From positions 1,364,001 to 1,428,000 of the forward strand of contig JAVLRN010000004.1 in NCBI GenBank assembly GCA_032821775.1: 64,000 nt of DNA. Reading direction: 5' to 3'. The stretch is from Sanguinoderma infundibulare (lineage: Eukaryota > Basidiomycota > Agaricomycetes > Polyporales > Polyporaceae). Shown here in pieces: positions 1 to 10,327 of this stretch. The notes under the pieces are model-generated. The model was not told where the DNA came from, made no database searches, and saw nothing but the letters and a program-made list of their open reading frames with translations. Position numbers and translations under genes: made by a program. Position 1 is the stretch's first letter. Each line of letters opens with the position of its first letter.

Positions 1-901
1 AGATATGTTTTCTCTTCCTCAACCTCCTGAAGACATGCCACCTCAGGCCCCATGCCAGACGGTCCACGTCACGGATTCTGCTAACGATCTTCGTCATATC
101 CTCCGAGTTTACATTCCCCGCGGTGAATCCGAGTGAGTGCTCTTATCATAACGCGTGCCTCGGAACATGTATATAACGCCCATCAGCCCCTTCAAGGGTC
201 TGTCTCCCTCTTATGAGCAGATATCCGCCTTCATCCGTCTTGAGCGCAAGTACCAGATCTCCAAGCTCGTCGAGCAGGCGATTACGTACCTCAAGGGCTA
301 CTATACCACTGAACTCTCTATCTGGGATGCCACCAACTATGGTCTCCCTCCTGGATTTGCCTTCTCACATGCAATCGGCGTCATCGGGCTCGCCCGCCTC
401 ACCGATGAACTCTCGCTTCTTCCGGTCGCTTTCCTCCATTGCGCTTTTCTCGACGAAACTGTCCTGGACGGCCGCGAGTACGAGGATGGCTCGCGTGAAC
501 ACCTCTCCGCCGCTGACTTCAGGTGCTGCATGAAGGGGAGAAGGCAACTTACTGTCACGGCCTTCCGGACCGTGCTCCGCGTATACAAGCCGAATAACAC
601 CAAGGACTGTAAAACCGCTACGACTTGTCGGGACGCATTCAGGACGGCGCTCCATTTATTCGACAAGTACGCCAACACCATCCTATCTGCCGACGCGTTT
701 ACGCCATATTACGACGTCCTTGACGACGTCTTTGGGGAAGAGGTGAAGCTCTGCGCCGAGTGCTGGGAGCTGGTAAAGAAGAGGGATCTTGAGGAGCGGC
801 AGGCAACGTGGAAACGACTTCCCGCTGTTTTCGGGCTTGAGATCCAGGGCTGGGGCGGCGTTGCTGATGCAGGAGCGGCCACGAATGCTGGAGACGGATG
901 A
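1..901 (+). CDS. BTB/POZ protein, 5'-truncated by the window edge
   Basis: Cytoplasmic or nuclear BTB/POZ protein; role unknown. The window opens inside the BTB fold, at the segment DMFSLPQPPED followed by VHVTDSANDLRHILRVYIPRG, which recurs in all paralogs here. A 54-nt intron (about 133-186, GTGAGT...CAG, phase 2) leads into the second exon: FIRLERKYQISKLVEQAI (end of BTB), SHAIGVIGLARLTDE, then a C-terminal module with CKTATTC and KLCAEC and the closing LPAVFGLEIQGWG. The reading frame is open to the TGA at 899-901, so the visible part looks intact. The start codon and the first ~80 residues lie outside the window. Closest relatives are the other BTB genes of this window. Confidence 0.85.
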
Positions 902-1452
902 AGAGTGCTGGGTGCGCGATGATCACCTAGGTGAGCAGGTTTGAGCGCTCATGATCTCCGCATACTGAATCGTTCAAGTTGCAGTTGTGCTACGTAATCC
1001 TGTAATCTGTTCGCGTGTATGGTATTTGTTTCGAAGATCGCATCCCGTGCGTCGTGTCGTGTCTGAACTGCATACGATAGACGCGAAGGATGCGAGGTAT
1101 GTCTTTCAAGTACGGTACATGTGAGCTGAGCTGAACGTGCCTATAGGGATGTCGGGTGGCACCGTCCTGGTAAATCATCCTTGGGGCACATGCCCTGCTA
1201 TAGGCCGTCACATGGAGTTACCCATGAATACCAGTCGGCTTCGAATGCGTCACACCGTTCATCGCGCTGCGGCCCGCTGGAAGCATGGCGTGGCAGGCTG
1301 CAGGAGAATCGTTGAAAGAGAACGGGGGGAATGGCGAAGGTCCGTCGCTTGCTATACTTACGCGGAATGCCCGGCTATATAGTCCATGGCCTTCCATCAA
1401 TTGCCTCTTGGTGCGTCGAACGTCTACGCTTTCCGCGCTCCCTCCTTACCTC
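902..1452. other. Intergenic, no gene seen
   Basis: No open frame here resembles a protein family and I see no RNA gene. It separates the BTB gene from the tannase pseudogene and presumably holds the latter's old promoter. Confidence 0.5.
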
Positions 1453-3920
1453 ATGATGTACAGCGCATCTGGTCTGGCTCTCCTAGGCCTTGGCCTGGCA
1501 ACGTCGGCCACTGGTGCTCGGAACAGCTCGGAATCAGCTTGTTCCCGTTTCAATTTGGTTAATGTCGACAACGTCACGCTCACCAACCCACCACATACTA
1601 TGCTACGAACGCACTCGTGAATATAACTAATCTCTACTCGAGCATCAACGCGTCGAATCTCCAGGCCTTCTGCCGTGTCGAGCTGGCCATTACGACCAAT
1701 GTAACGGCAGGCTCCTTTGCCCTCACAGAGATCTGGCTCCCAGGTGCCTTGAACGGGCGTACGCTCACTGTCGGCAATGGCGGCATGGGTGGTGGAGGTA
1801 TGTCATAACTCCAATCGTGTGCTCTCGAAAGTTTGCTGATTGTCTGGTTATGCCTTTCTTGCCGGTCTTTCTTTCGACATCTGCTCCAGTTTCGACAGTC
1901 ACAGTCACCGACCTCGGCGACGTCGCGGTCCAGCAAGGATGTGAGTAGTCGATCCCAGAAATTAAAGCCTCGAAGCAAGAGCTCATCCTGTGCTGCTCGT
2001 TTGAAGTCGCTGGTATCTCCACGAACACCGGTCACAACAGCACGGCGCTAGACGTCACCTGGGCCGGCCCGCACAACGACGTGGGTGGTTTATTCGGTCG
2101 ATTTGGTCCCAGCGACACGGTTCCGAAAGACTGATGAGGTCATTTGCGGTTTGTTTGACAGAATGCGATCGTAGACTGGGGTTGGCGCGCGATGCACCTC
2201 AGTGTCGTTGTCGGGAAGGAGGTCGTCAAACAGTACTATTCGACACCTCCGAAGAGGTCATATTACATGGGATGCTCTACAGGTACGTGGATGATCTCGA
2301 CTGGTATTTCGACGTGGGACATACCTACTGACACGCCCATTTCTCGCATTCATATGGTAGGTGGAAGACAAGGATGTGTGTTCGCGACGGGAATCTCGAA
2401 CCTCGTAGGGCCTCATTCTGGCCATTCGCAGATTCAAGTCAGTCCAAGACTTCCCTGAAGACTTTGACGGTGTGGTGCGCTCTGTCGTTCTCTTCGCTTC
2501 TACCACGGAAGTTTCCTGAATCAGCACTCCATCCTTAGGTGGTTGGATCTCCGGCGAACTGGATGACGCAACCTCCAGCCATGGTCGATCCATATGAGCC
2601 TGGACGTCCAGCCTTCGACGTCCTGGCGCTTCATGGTGGAGGACATTTGGATGGACGTCATTGGCCCCGAAATTATCAGGCAATGTGACGTATTGGACGG
2701 TGTGCGTGCAAGGACTTGTACTCTGCAGACCTTCCCTTGGCTTCTGGTTTCTTACAGCTCGCAGACGGTATCATCAACGAACAGAGGATCTGACTGTAGG
2801 TGTATACTGCACCGTTCTTCATGGCAGGCACTCATCTGGACGGTATTATTCAGTTTCCGCCCTGAGACGTTGACCTGCTATCCCGGTCAGAACACATCGA
2901 CATGTCTGACTCCAGATCAGATCGGCGCTCTGCACCGCACACAACCTACTACGAGACGGACCAGACATACGTCTTCGCCGGATACTATCCAGACGGTGGA
3001 GAGGCTGGCTTCTACGGCGGCTTGGTCTGTCAGATGCCATTCCAGCTCCTAGTGCAATATTACCAGTGCATGGTGGTAAAGTGGGTGAATTTCTCTAGCT
3101 TTGCGTTCAATCGTTCATTGCTTACCAATCGGGTCCGCACAGCGACACGAACTGGGAACTCACCGATTATAACGCTACCTACCTCGCCCTCGGCGACGAG
3201 ATCGATCCTGGCCAATCTAACGTGAGTTCTGTGGCGTTCATTTTGATGTGCTTTTAGCCTGGATGCCAAGTCCGTCGACGGCCAGGCTATTACCCCCAAC
3301 ATCACGGGGCTTGTGGGCCCACAGCACAATGGGAAGCTCATCCATATGTCGGATGGGCAGATCAACTCATCAGCCCCGGCAACTCGCTCTACTACTACGA
3401 GACCGTCAACGAGTACCTTCGCGCGAATACGAACTTGCACATCGACAATTCGTATCGACTCTTTACCGCGCCTGGAATGCAACACTGGTAAGGTCTCTTG
3501 CATACATCGTGTCAACCTTCTTCTCACGTCATTGCCTAGCCAAGTACAGTTTTCTGCACGAGTCTAGCCTCGCTTGAGAACTGACACGACCCGCAGGGAT
3601 GGCCTGGCGCAAACGCCTTTGGCGGTGCAGGGCAGACAGCGAGCAACACACCACCGCTGTCCTACAGCGCCCAGCACAACATATTGGCTGCACTGTGCGC
3701 TGGGTTGAGGAGGGCATCGCACCCGACACCATCACTGCGGTGCACTACAACAACAATGAAGCCGTGAACGGGGTCGGCTTCACACGTCCGTTGTGCAAGG
3801 TGAGAATTTCCATTCTATCCACCCTTCAAAGCGGCGCGCAGATGCGAGACCTAGTATCCATCAAGCCTCGAATACAAAAAGGGAGAACTCAACAGCGCCA
3901 ACAGCTTCGAGTGCGTATAG
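1453..3920 (+). pseudogene. Tannase/feruloyl esterase family, decayed
   Basis: Remnant of a secreted tannase-family esterase, which in wood decayers cleaves gallic or hydroxycinnamic esters. A signal peptide starts at 1453 (MMYSASGLALLGLGL). Recognisable blocks follow in order: NITNLYSSINASNL, TEIWLPGALNGRTLTVGNGG, VDWGWRAMHLSV, YYMGCSTG-GRQG (nucleophile elbow C-S-T-G), QDFPEDFDGV, DVIGPEIIRQCDVLDG, ETDQTYVFAGYYP, ELTDYNATYLALGDEIDPG, GNSLYYYETVNEYL, and a last exon ending NSFECV with TAG at 3918-3920. Several short introns keep good splice sites. Lesions: frameshifts near 1591, 2572, 2937, 3351 and 3695, and an in-frame TGA at 2791-2793 where the family has Cys. Indels in short homopolymers could partly be sequencing error, but six lesions point to a dead gene. 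Confidence 0.85.
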
Positions 3921-4446
3921 GTGAACGGTCGTTAAACGCTCAGCAAGTTTCACAACGCAGGCAGGTTGTGAGGGCTAACCATGGCCAATTCCGCGTTCCG
4001 TCGCATATAGGTGTTCATCCCGTGTTCAGCCTCTCGCCTGCGCTTCGTCCAACACGAACCCGATTTTCTCCCAGGCTTGACAGCAATCATCGCTGAACGC
4101 TTCCTCCTCCACCCCATTCCACCAATCGCCAAGTCGTTAGCCACGACTACTAGTTCGATTCGAGTGCACGCGCCGTTCCCGAGTCATGAGACAGCGCAGT
4201 CGTGTTCGGAACTCGTCGCGTCCTGATCTCCTCCTCTCTACGGAGGTCCCTTTCGAGGGCGGACAGTCAGATAAACACCAGCAAGCCGGCCGAACGCGTC
4301 TATGGCATCGCATATGTACAAGTGTTCCATCCAGCGACCGTGACAGATCGTCTCCCGGCTAAACCAGCGCCACTCGACAGATTTAGTGCGATGCAAATCG
4401 AGTCAATTCATTCTCGGAGACGGACTCGGCAACTATCGCTCATTGA

Positions 4447-4532
4447 ACATACGTATCCTGCCGGCCTCACAAGTTCTGCATCAACGGCCGCCCGGACGCC
4501 CCAGCTTCGCTGCACATACGTATCCTGCCGGC
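4447..4532. repeat. 19-bp direct repeat, two copies
   Basis: ACATACGTATCCTGCCGGC occurs at 4447-4465 and again at 4514-4532, 67 bp apart, in a gene-free stretch (3921-4755). Nothing else in the spacer is recognisable. Confidence 0.6.
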
Positions 4533-4550
4533 TTCTCACAGTGAACCGCG

Positions 4551-4609
4551 CACCGGTACTGTGACGCAGCCCGGCATGAGACCACTGTCTTCGAGTCACA
4601 GTGCCGGTG
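4551..4609. repeat. Imperfect inverted repeat, 15-bp arms
   Basis: Arms at 4551-4565 (CACCGGTACTGTGAC) and 4595-4609 are reverse complements at 14 of 15 positions, with a 29-nt spacer. It could fold as a cruciform or be a scar of a small inverted-repeat element. It lies ~150 bp upstream of the TATA box of the FAD monooxygenase. Confidence 0.5.
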
Positions 4610-4755
4610 CCGCCCCTCCGTCATACGAGCTCTGAGTGGGTCCAACGTCCACGCCTAGAGCAGTTGACCATCCATCTGGGTCAACAATGAGATCGACAGC
4701 CCGCGGCGCGCGCCCTGCCTTTCGGACATTGGCGGATTTGGATGCAGCCGCATAG

Positions 4756-4762
4756 TATATAA
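4756..4762 (+). promoter_or_regulatory. TATA box for the FAD monooxygenase
   Basis: TATATAA lies 134 bp upstream of the ATG at 4890. The leader in between contains a plausible short 5'-UTR intron (4816-4851, GTAAGT...TTTGCAG, 36 nt), which fits transcription starting about 30 bp after this box. Confidence 0.45.
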
Positions 4763-4889
4763 GCACTGGCAGTCGAGGACCCTTCGATCTCAGACAATCC
4801 CCCAGTTCTTGTCTGGTAAGTACTCCGATCGTTCTCTTCCCTCCTTTGCAGAATATATTCATCCCAGTTTGGTTCGGTTCACTAGTACC

Positions 4890-6143
4890 ATGTCGTCCGA
4901 ATCCTCCACTCAACCTCGCATCGCCATCGTCGGTGGCGGTCTCGGCGGGCTCGCGCTCCTCTTGACACTTCATCGCCGCGGTGTCCCAGCGATACTGTAT
5001 GAGCGCGATGCCGCGTTCGATGCTCGCGCTCACCTGGGTGGCAGTCTCGACCTCGGCTGGAAGAGCGGGCAGCGCGCCCTGCGCGAGAACGGCCTCCAGG
5101 AAGAGTTCAACAAGAACTCTCGTCCGGAGGGTGAAGAGATGAAGATCTACGATGGCACCGGCAAGCTCTATCTCCAGCTCGGTGTTGGGGGTGAAGAGAT
5201 TCCTGTCGGGCCCGAAGGCAGCCAAGATCCCGCCGCCGCGCCAGGGCCTGAAGAAATCCGCCCGGAGATCGACCGCACCGTGCTCCGCAAGATCCTCATC
5301 GACGCCATCCCTCCCCGTCTCATTAAGTGGGGCCACGCCCTGTCCTCTGTGAATGCCTTTGGAAACGGCCAGCACGAACTGACGTTCGCGAACGGCTCTA
5401 CCACCACCTGCGACTTCCTCGTCGGCGCCGATGGCGCGAACTCGCGCGTCCGACCCCTCCTCTCCCCAGCAACCCTAACCTACACTGGCGTAAACGGCGC
5501 CGAGGTCTCTCTGGCGCCTGAGACGACGAAGCTCCTAGAACTCGCGGAGACGGTCGCGGCCGTCGGTCACGGCACCATGACGGCCATGCAGGACTCGCGC
5601 TTCCTCGGCGCGCAGGCCAACGGCGATGGCCGCATCCGCACGTACGTCTTCCTCCGCGAGTCCGCGTCCTGGATGCTGCCGTCCGACCCCGCCGCGGCGA
5701 AGGCCGCGCTCGCGAGTCACTTCGCCGGCTGGCCGCAGTGGATGCTCAACCTCATCGAGCACGCGGACGAGAGCGCGATCTACCCGCGCGCGATGTACAT
5801 CCTCCCTGTCGGCCACACCTGGCCGCACGCCCACGGCGTGACGCTCATCGGCGACGCCGCGCACCTCATGAGCCCGTTCGCGGGCGCGGGCGCGAACCTC
5901 GCGCTGCTCGACGGGCTCAAGCTCGGTCTGGCGCTCGCGGATCTGAAGGAGAAGGGCACGCTTGGGTCGGGAGAGGAATTCGAGAAGGCCGTGGCGGCGT
6001 TCGAGGAGGAGATGTGCGCGATGGCGGGCCGGGTGGCGGAGAAGGCGAACACGAACTTGCATACGTTTGTCGGGCCCGGCACGCCGCAGGCTGCGATCGC
6101 GCGGTTCAAGGAGATGGCTAGTCAGGGACCGCGTGAGGGCTGA
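4890..6143 (+). CDS. FAD-dependent monooxygenase, TetX-like
   Basis: Single-exon, 417-residue group A flavoprotein monooxygenase: it should use NAD(P)H and O2 to hydroxylate an aromatic or polyketide-like substrate in the cytosol; the substrate is unknown. Visible motifs: the N-terminal Rossmann dinucleotide-binding GGGLGG (IAIVGGGLGGLALLLTL, residues ~12-28), an acidic strand end (LYERD), a GGSLDLGWKSGQRAL segment typical of TetX relatives, IDRTVLRKIL, the DG motif (CDFLVGADGANSRVR), and the GD motif (LIGDAAHLMSPFAGAGANLALLDG). Length is normal for the family. I chose ATG 4890 rather than an in-frame upstream codon because the upstream stretch contains the likely 5'-UTR intron and the glycine motif then sits near the N terminus as usual. 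GC-rich, strongly biased codon use; looks intact. Confidence 0.92.
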   Translation: MSSESSTQPRIAIVGGGLGGLALLLTLHRRGVPAILYERDAAFDARAHLGGSLDLGWKSGQRALRENGLQEEFNKNSRPEGEEMKIYDGTGKLYLQLGVGGEEIPVGPEGSQDPAAAPGPEEIRPEIDRTVLRKILIDAIPPRLIKWGHALSSVNAFGNGQHELTFANGSTTTCDFLVGADGANSRVRPLLSPATLTYTGVNGAEVSLAPETTKLLELAETVAAVGHGTMTAMQDSRFLGAQANGDGRIRTYVFLRESASWMLPSDPAAAKAALASHFAGWPQWMLNLIEHADESAIYPRAMYILPVGHTWPHAHGVTLIGDAAHLMSPFAGAGANLALLDGLKLGLALADLKEKGTLGSGEEFEKAVAAFEEEMCAMAGRVAEKANTNLHTFVGPGTPQAAIARFKEMASQGPREG

Positions 6144-7171
6144 GTGCTGAGTACTGGCCTTTGGCTTGGCGGCCCTCCCTTGAGGGCTCATGGCTCGCGG
6201 AGGTTATGGGCGGTGTCCTGGTAGGCTAGATAGAGATAGTAGGAATTATGTTCAAGTTGGTTCTTGGTGGTCCGTACGGCTCAAACCCGTCTCCGCTATG
6301 CACTTCACGTATGACGACTACGACCACAGCCGTTGTCTCGCCGGACGCAAGTCGTACTCCGTCCTTTTCGCAGGCCTTGCGCGGACTTGACGGCAACTGA
6401 GCGGATGGCGGATCGAACTCGGGCAGATCGCCCAGCGAACTCTTACTAGTAGCTCGGTGGTGTTGCGATGATGTGCACAGCGGTGATAGAAGGTGCTTGG
6501 AGGCAGCATTGGCTTCTCGGACACAAACGGAATCGCTGAGGTAGCTCTCTGCTACCGCGTCGGATAGTACGTGTGCCTCGGATGATGGCGCGCAAGGCGG
6601 GGTTCGACTCCCCACAAGGGAATTGAGGCGCTATCGATTGGGCTTCTCTTTTGCTCACTATGTCCGATGAGAAGGCTGCGGCGGTAACGGACTGGCGCGG
6701 ACCTGACGGCCGGGCGGATACATATGCTCTACTACTAGATCGGAGGCCGGCGGTGAAGCGTTGGGGCGACTCCTTACCTCGGCTAGGGTGTACGCTGCCA
6801 GGCAAGTGTATTCCAGCCATTTAGTTGTGTCGGGCCCGAGGTACGCTTCGATGACGGTGTGTGCAATAGCACAAACATGTTTTTCGCTGTGAGTGGCGAA
6901 GTTCGAATGTATCGCATGCACAGGAACGCTACGCAACCTCGACGAGCTCTCAGTTACTAGTCCTGAGGCAAACGTAGGTCCAAGATGCGTGGTAGTAATA
7001 CATGGGGGAAAGTTCGTTACGGAAGCAAAAGTCCATCCGAGTTCGTAAGTCAAGTCCCGTCATATCCTATATATTCGTCAAAGTTCGTTCCCAAAGTCCA
7101 TTTCGACGTGTTATTCAAGAGGCTTCTGAAGTGCCCGATTCGCATTCGTGTATTCGATCGTGTGGATTGGC
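6144..7171. other. Intergenic, no gene seen
   Basis: About 1 kb between convergent genes. A short stretch near 6592-6616 resembles a tRNA T-arm but lacks a matching A box or acceptor stem. Nothing else is recognisable. Confidence 0.4.
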
Positions 7172-7933
7172 TCAAAACGCGACGCCGCTGCCGGTGATGG
7201 TGAATTGGGGGCTGAAGTTTCCAGAGTCGCCCAAGACTATGCAGAGAGGATAGAATATACCAATGTCAGGTGAGCGGGAAGAAAGCGTAATTTGGGGGTT
7301 GAAGATGATGATACGCACGGACGATGCTGTAATCGCTCCCATCCGCGACCCACGGGACGGTGATCTCGATGCGGCCGAGGCGGATGTCGAAGCCGTTCTG
7401 GAGGATCACTGTCGAGCAGGATTGCATGATCAGTCTGTGTTAGCGAGCGCGCGTGCCACCGTCCATTCCAAGCACAAGTACTCGTTGACAGGCGGCGCTC
7501 TCGAATCTCGCGGCGTAGAAGCCGACGTAGTAGCTATACCAACGAGACTACGTGCAACTACGGCAGATAGTGCGGGACACACGTACCGGGTGAGGTGAGC
7601 TCGCCCTTCCTGAGGAAGATCAAGCCCTTGCCGTTGGTGATGTTCTGCGGCTGGTCGGACACGTCCCTGCAGACGACGAATGGAAGGTATCAGTCGCCGG
7701 TCAGGCTTACGCATACCTCCGATTGAACGGCGGGCCACTTACCAGGTAACGTTATGCCGCTGCCCAACGGTCCACACAGTACCGTTGTGGGGATAGAGCA
7801 CAGGGGGCACGAAGACGTCGCGCTTCTCCTCAGCAGCCCGCGGTGCGATCGCTGCCCCAAGAACGAGCTGGAGGTAGAACGCAAAGAAGGCCATCGTGAA
7901 GACGATCGAGGACGGGGCGAGCTTAGTGAACAT
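7172..7933 (-). CDS. Secreted Kre9/Knh1-like Ig-fold protein
   Basis: Small secreted or cell-wall protein of the fungal Ser/Thr-rich, Kre9/Knh1 N-terminal type. It starts at ATG 7933 with a signal peptide (MFTKLAPSSIVFTMAFFAF, cleavage likely after VLGAA). The Ig-like domain shows VLYPHNGTVWTVGQRHNVTW, then after an intron DVSDQPQNITNGKGLIFLRKG, then a middle exon with CSTVILQNGFDIRLG, IEITVPWVADGSDYSIV, and a last exon LGDSGNFSPQFTI ending at TGA 7172-7174. Such proteins bind or organise cell-wall glucans. I see no long Ser/Thr tail or GPI signal, so it is probably soluble or wall-bound. The exon joining near 7500-7600 is uncertain. Confidence 0.75.
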
Positions 7934-8985
7934 AGCTGCTGCAGTTGCCGTCAGAGGTCGTCGCGTTTGTGGGAGGGTACTCGTGTAGTCGACTGCCTCA
8001 GATCGGAGGGTCGGGGTATCCTGAGGAGGACCTGCAGGTGTATTTATACGAATGACATCCAGGCCGTAATCGTGCGCATCGGATTGGGATCCAAGGTCCG
8101 CGCATCTGCGTGTGTCTGAAGCCTGACAGAGCCTTGTCGGGCCGCTTTGGCCCAATCACGGGCTGAGTGTCCCTTGTGCGAAGCGTACGGCGAAACGGAA
8201 GGTCGGCGCCAGGCCTGGCCTTCGGTGACGACTGTCTGATGAGAGCTGAACAGCGTCCGGACGAGGAAGGGTGCCATTCTTGTCAGGTATGATGGGGGAT
8301 CGCAGTCAGCTGTTTGAAGCTACCAGTGAACAGACTGATAGAAGACATACCTCGTGGCCGCCGCTCAGGGAACCGCGTGTGGCGTCCTGGTTCATGGCGC
8401 CCATAAGACCAAATTGTCACCCCACGGGGTCGCTTTGGGTGCAAATCGAGTGTTGGACTGCTTGAAGAGGTCATGTAATGGGTGTACAACCTCTAAAGGA
8501 CCACACAGAGTCCAATGAGCTCCCAACGTCGGAAGAAAGTCTGGTATTTAACAAGCCTGAGCTCAGACGCCGCCGGGACATATTGACCAGCGTGGGACGT
8601 GCAAGATACGGCGGGATACATGCCGGTAAGGCCTGACCGAATCTTCATAATGCGTACATGGTACCGAGGTAAGTTGGACTGGACGGTCGGGTGGAGCGAC
8701 AGTGCCCATGGGCCAGGTGTAGTCGAGATTGTTCGGCGTCACTACCTTCAGAAGGTTTATTTTAGTCTTGCTACATGTGAGATCGACTGAAAAACGTACT
8801 ATCCAAACACCAACAACGATGGCAGCCTGTTCGGGAAGGCTTCGCCTCGTAGGATTGCAGGAATCAGAGCAGCAGTTGGGATGGAGGCCCGCAGTACCGT
8901 GACTTGGACCGCCAAATACAGGAGCGCCCCGGCAATGGCCGGTATGACGCATCACCACGTGATGTGCAGTGACAAGCAGCGACAC
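7934..8985. other. Intergenic, no gene seen
   Basis: Divergent spacer between the Kre9-like gene (-) and the BTB gene at 9054 (+). Open frames of 120-140 codons occur on both strands but none has family resemblance or splice-consistent extension. Confidence 0.4.
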
Positions 8986-8988
8986 CCT

Positions 8989-9024
8989 CTTCCTCTTCCT
9001 CTACCCCTCCCTCTGCCTCTGTCT
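8989..9024 (+). promoter_or_regulatory. Pyrimidine-rich tract upstream of a BTB gene
   Basis: A nearly pure CT run (repeated CTCTTCCTC and CCCTCC units) ends ~30 bp before ATG 9054. CT-rich tracts just upstream of the start are common around transcription starts of filamentous fungi, so this probably marks the core promoter. Confidence 0.4.
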
Positions 9025-9053
9025 CCGCGACCTCCATCGGCCTATTTTGAACG

Positions 9054-10185
9054 ATGTCTGCGCCGATCACTAGAAAACGCGCAAGACTCGAGTCGGACGT
9101 CGACCAGGACCTCAGGTTGGCAAGTCCTGGTGCTGAAGATCCTGGATGCGGGAACGGGAGAGGAAGCGGCAGTGGTAGTGGGGCAGAGTTGCAGGGGAAG
9201 ATGGAAGACCGGGAGTTTTGGTATCAGGACGGTAATATCATCCTTGTCGCTGGTGATGTCAAGTTCCGCGTTTTCAAAGGCATCCTCGCCGAACGTTCCG
9301 CCGTCTTCAAAGACATGTTCTCCCTTCCACAACCCCCGGCTGAGCCCTCACATGACGCCCAGTGCCCTGTCGTTCATTTGACGGACTCGCCTCACGATCT
9401 CCGCCATCTCTTGCGGATATATATGCCCCAAGACAAGCCCAAGTCAGCCAATCGTTTTTCTCCTGCGCATACATCGCTCAATCATTCTTCCTTCCAATCC
9501 CAGACCTTTCGGAGAGCACCATCCGAGGTTTGACACCGTTTCCGCCACCATCCGCCTTGGCCACAAATACCAGTTCACAGAACTCGTCGAGCACTCCGTC
9601 GCCTACCTCAAGGAGTACTATCCAGCCGACTTCGAAGAGTGGGTCAAATATGATTATTACAGCCCCCCCAATTTCGACGATTGCCACGCGATCGGCGTCA
9701 TCAACCTCGCCCGCCTCATCGGTGAATTTACCCTGCTCCCCACCGCTTTCCTCGCCTGCTGCACCCTCGACGCGGAGATTGTCCACGGCTTCTTACGCGA
9801 GGACGGTTTGCGCGAGCAGCTCACCCTCGAGGACGTCGGCCGGTGCTTCGAGGCGAAGACAGCCCTCTTCGCCCGCTGCATCAGCAGTGCTGGCCGTGTG
9901 TTCGACCCCCAAACATCGTGCAAATGCCAGGACTCATTCACATGCAAGAACGCGCTGCGCAACATGCTCGAGCGGCTGCGCGGGCGCGGGAAATGGCTGT
10001 CCATCGCGGACCCGCTCAGGAATTACGCGATGATGTACTCGAACGTTGCTCAGGTGCTATGTGGGCCTTGCTATCGGATGGTCGAGGAGCGCGACGAGAA
10101 AGAGCAACGTGTGGCATGGGACCACCTCCCGGAGATTTTCAATATCGAGGTGGAAGGATGGGGACGCGAATCCGAGGAGTCATGA
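9054..10185 (+). CDS. BTB/POZ protein with C-terminal Cys module
   Basis: Complete two-exon BTB/POZ gene, a probable protein-protein adaptor. Exon 1 starts MSAPITRKRARLESD, a basic patch shared with its paralogs. The BTB fold follows: EFWYQDGNIILVAGDVKFRVF, ILAERSAVFKDMFSLPQPP, DSPHDLRHLLRIYMP. An intron from about 9440 to 9506 (GTCAGC...CCCAG) joins to FDTVSATIRLGHKYQ. The second half carries HAIGVINLARLIGE, CKCQDSFTC, VLCGPC and the closing LPEIFNIEVEGWG, with stop at 10183-10185. Orientation matches the first gene of the window and opposes the copy at 14-15 kb. No lesion seen. Confidence 0.88.
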
Positions 10186-10327
10186 AGGGGGTAAGATTTA
10201 AGCTGTAGCTTCCCACGCCGGCAACGCAGACTGTAAAACATATCCAATGCATATTTTAGACTGTCGTATTTCTGAGCGCAGTTGGAACAGCACGTACCAG
10301 AGAGCACTGCTCATAGCCCGGAAAGCA

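Noticed and set aside
5535..6191. Long Arg-rich frame opposite the FAD monooxygenase
   Set aside because: Antisense shadow of a GC-rich gene with strong third-position bias.
6592..6616. tRNA T-arm-like sequence (GGGGTTCGACTCCCC)
   Set aside because: No A box, anticodon arm or acceptor stem at proper spacing upstream.
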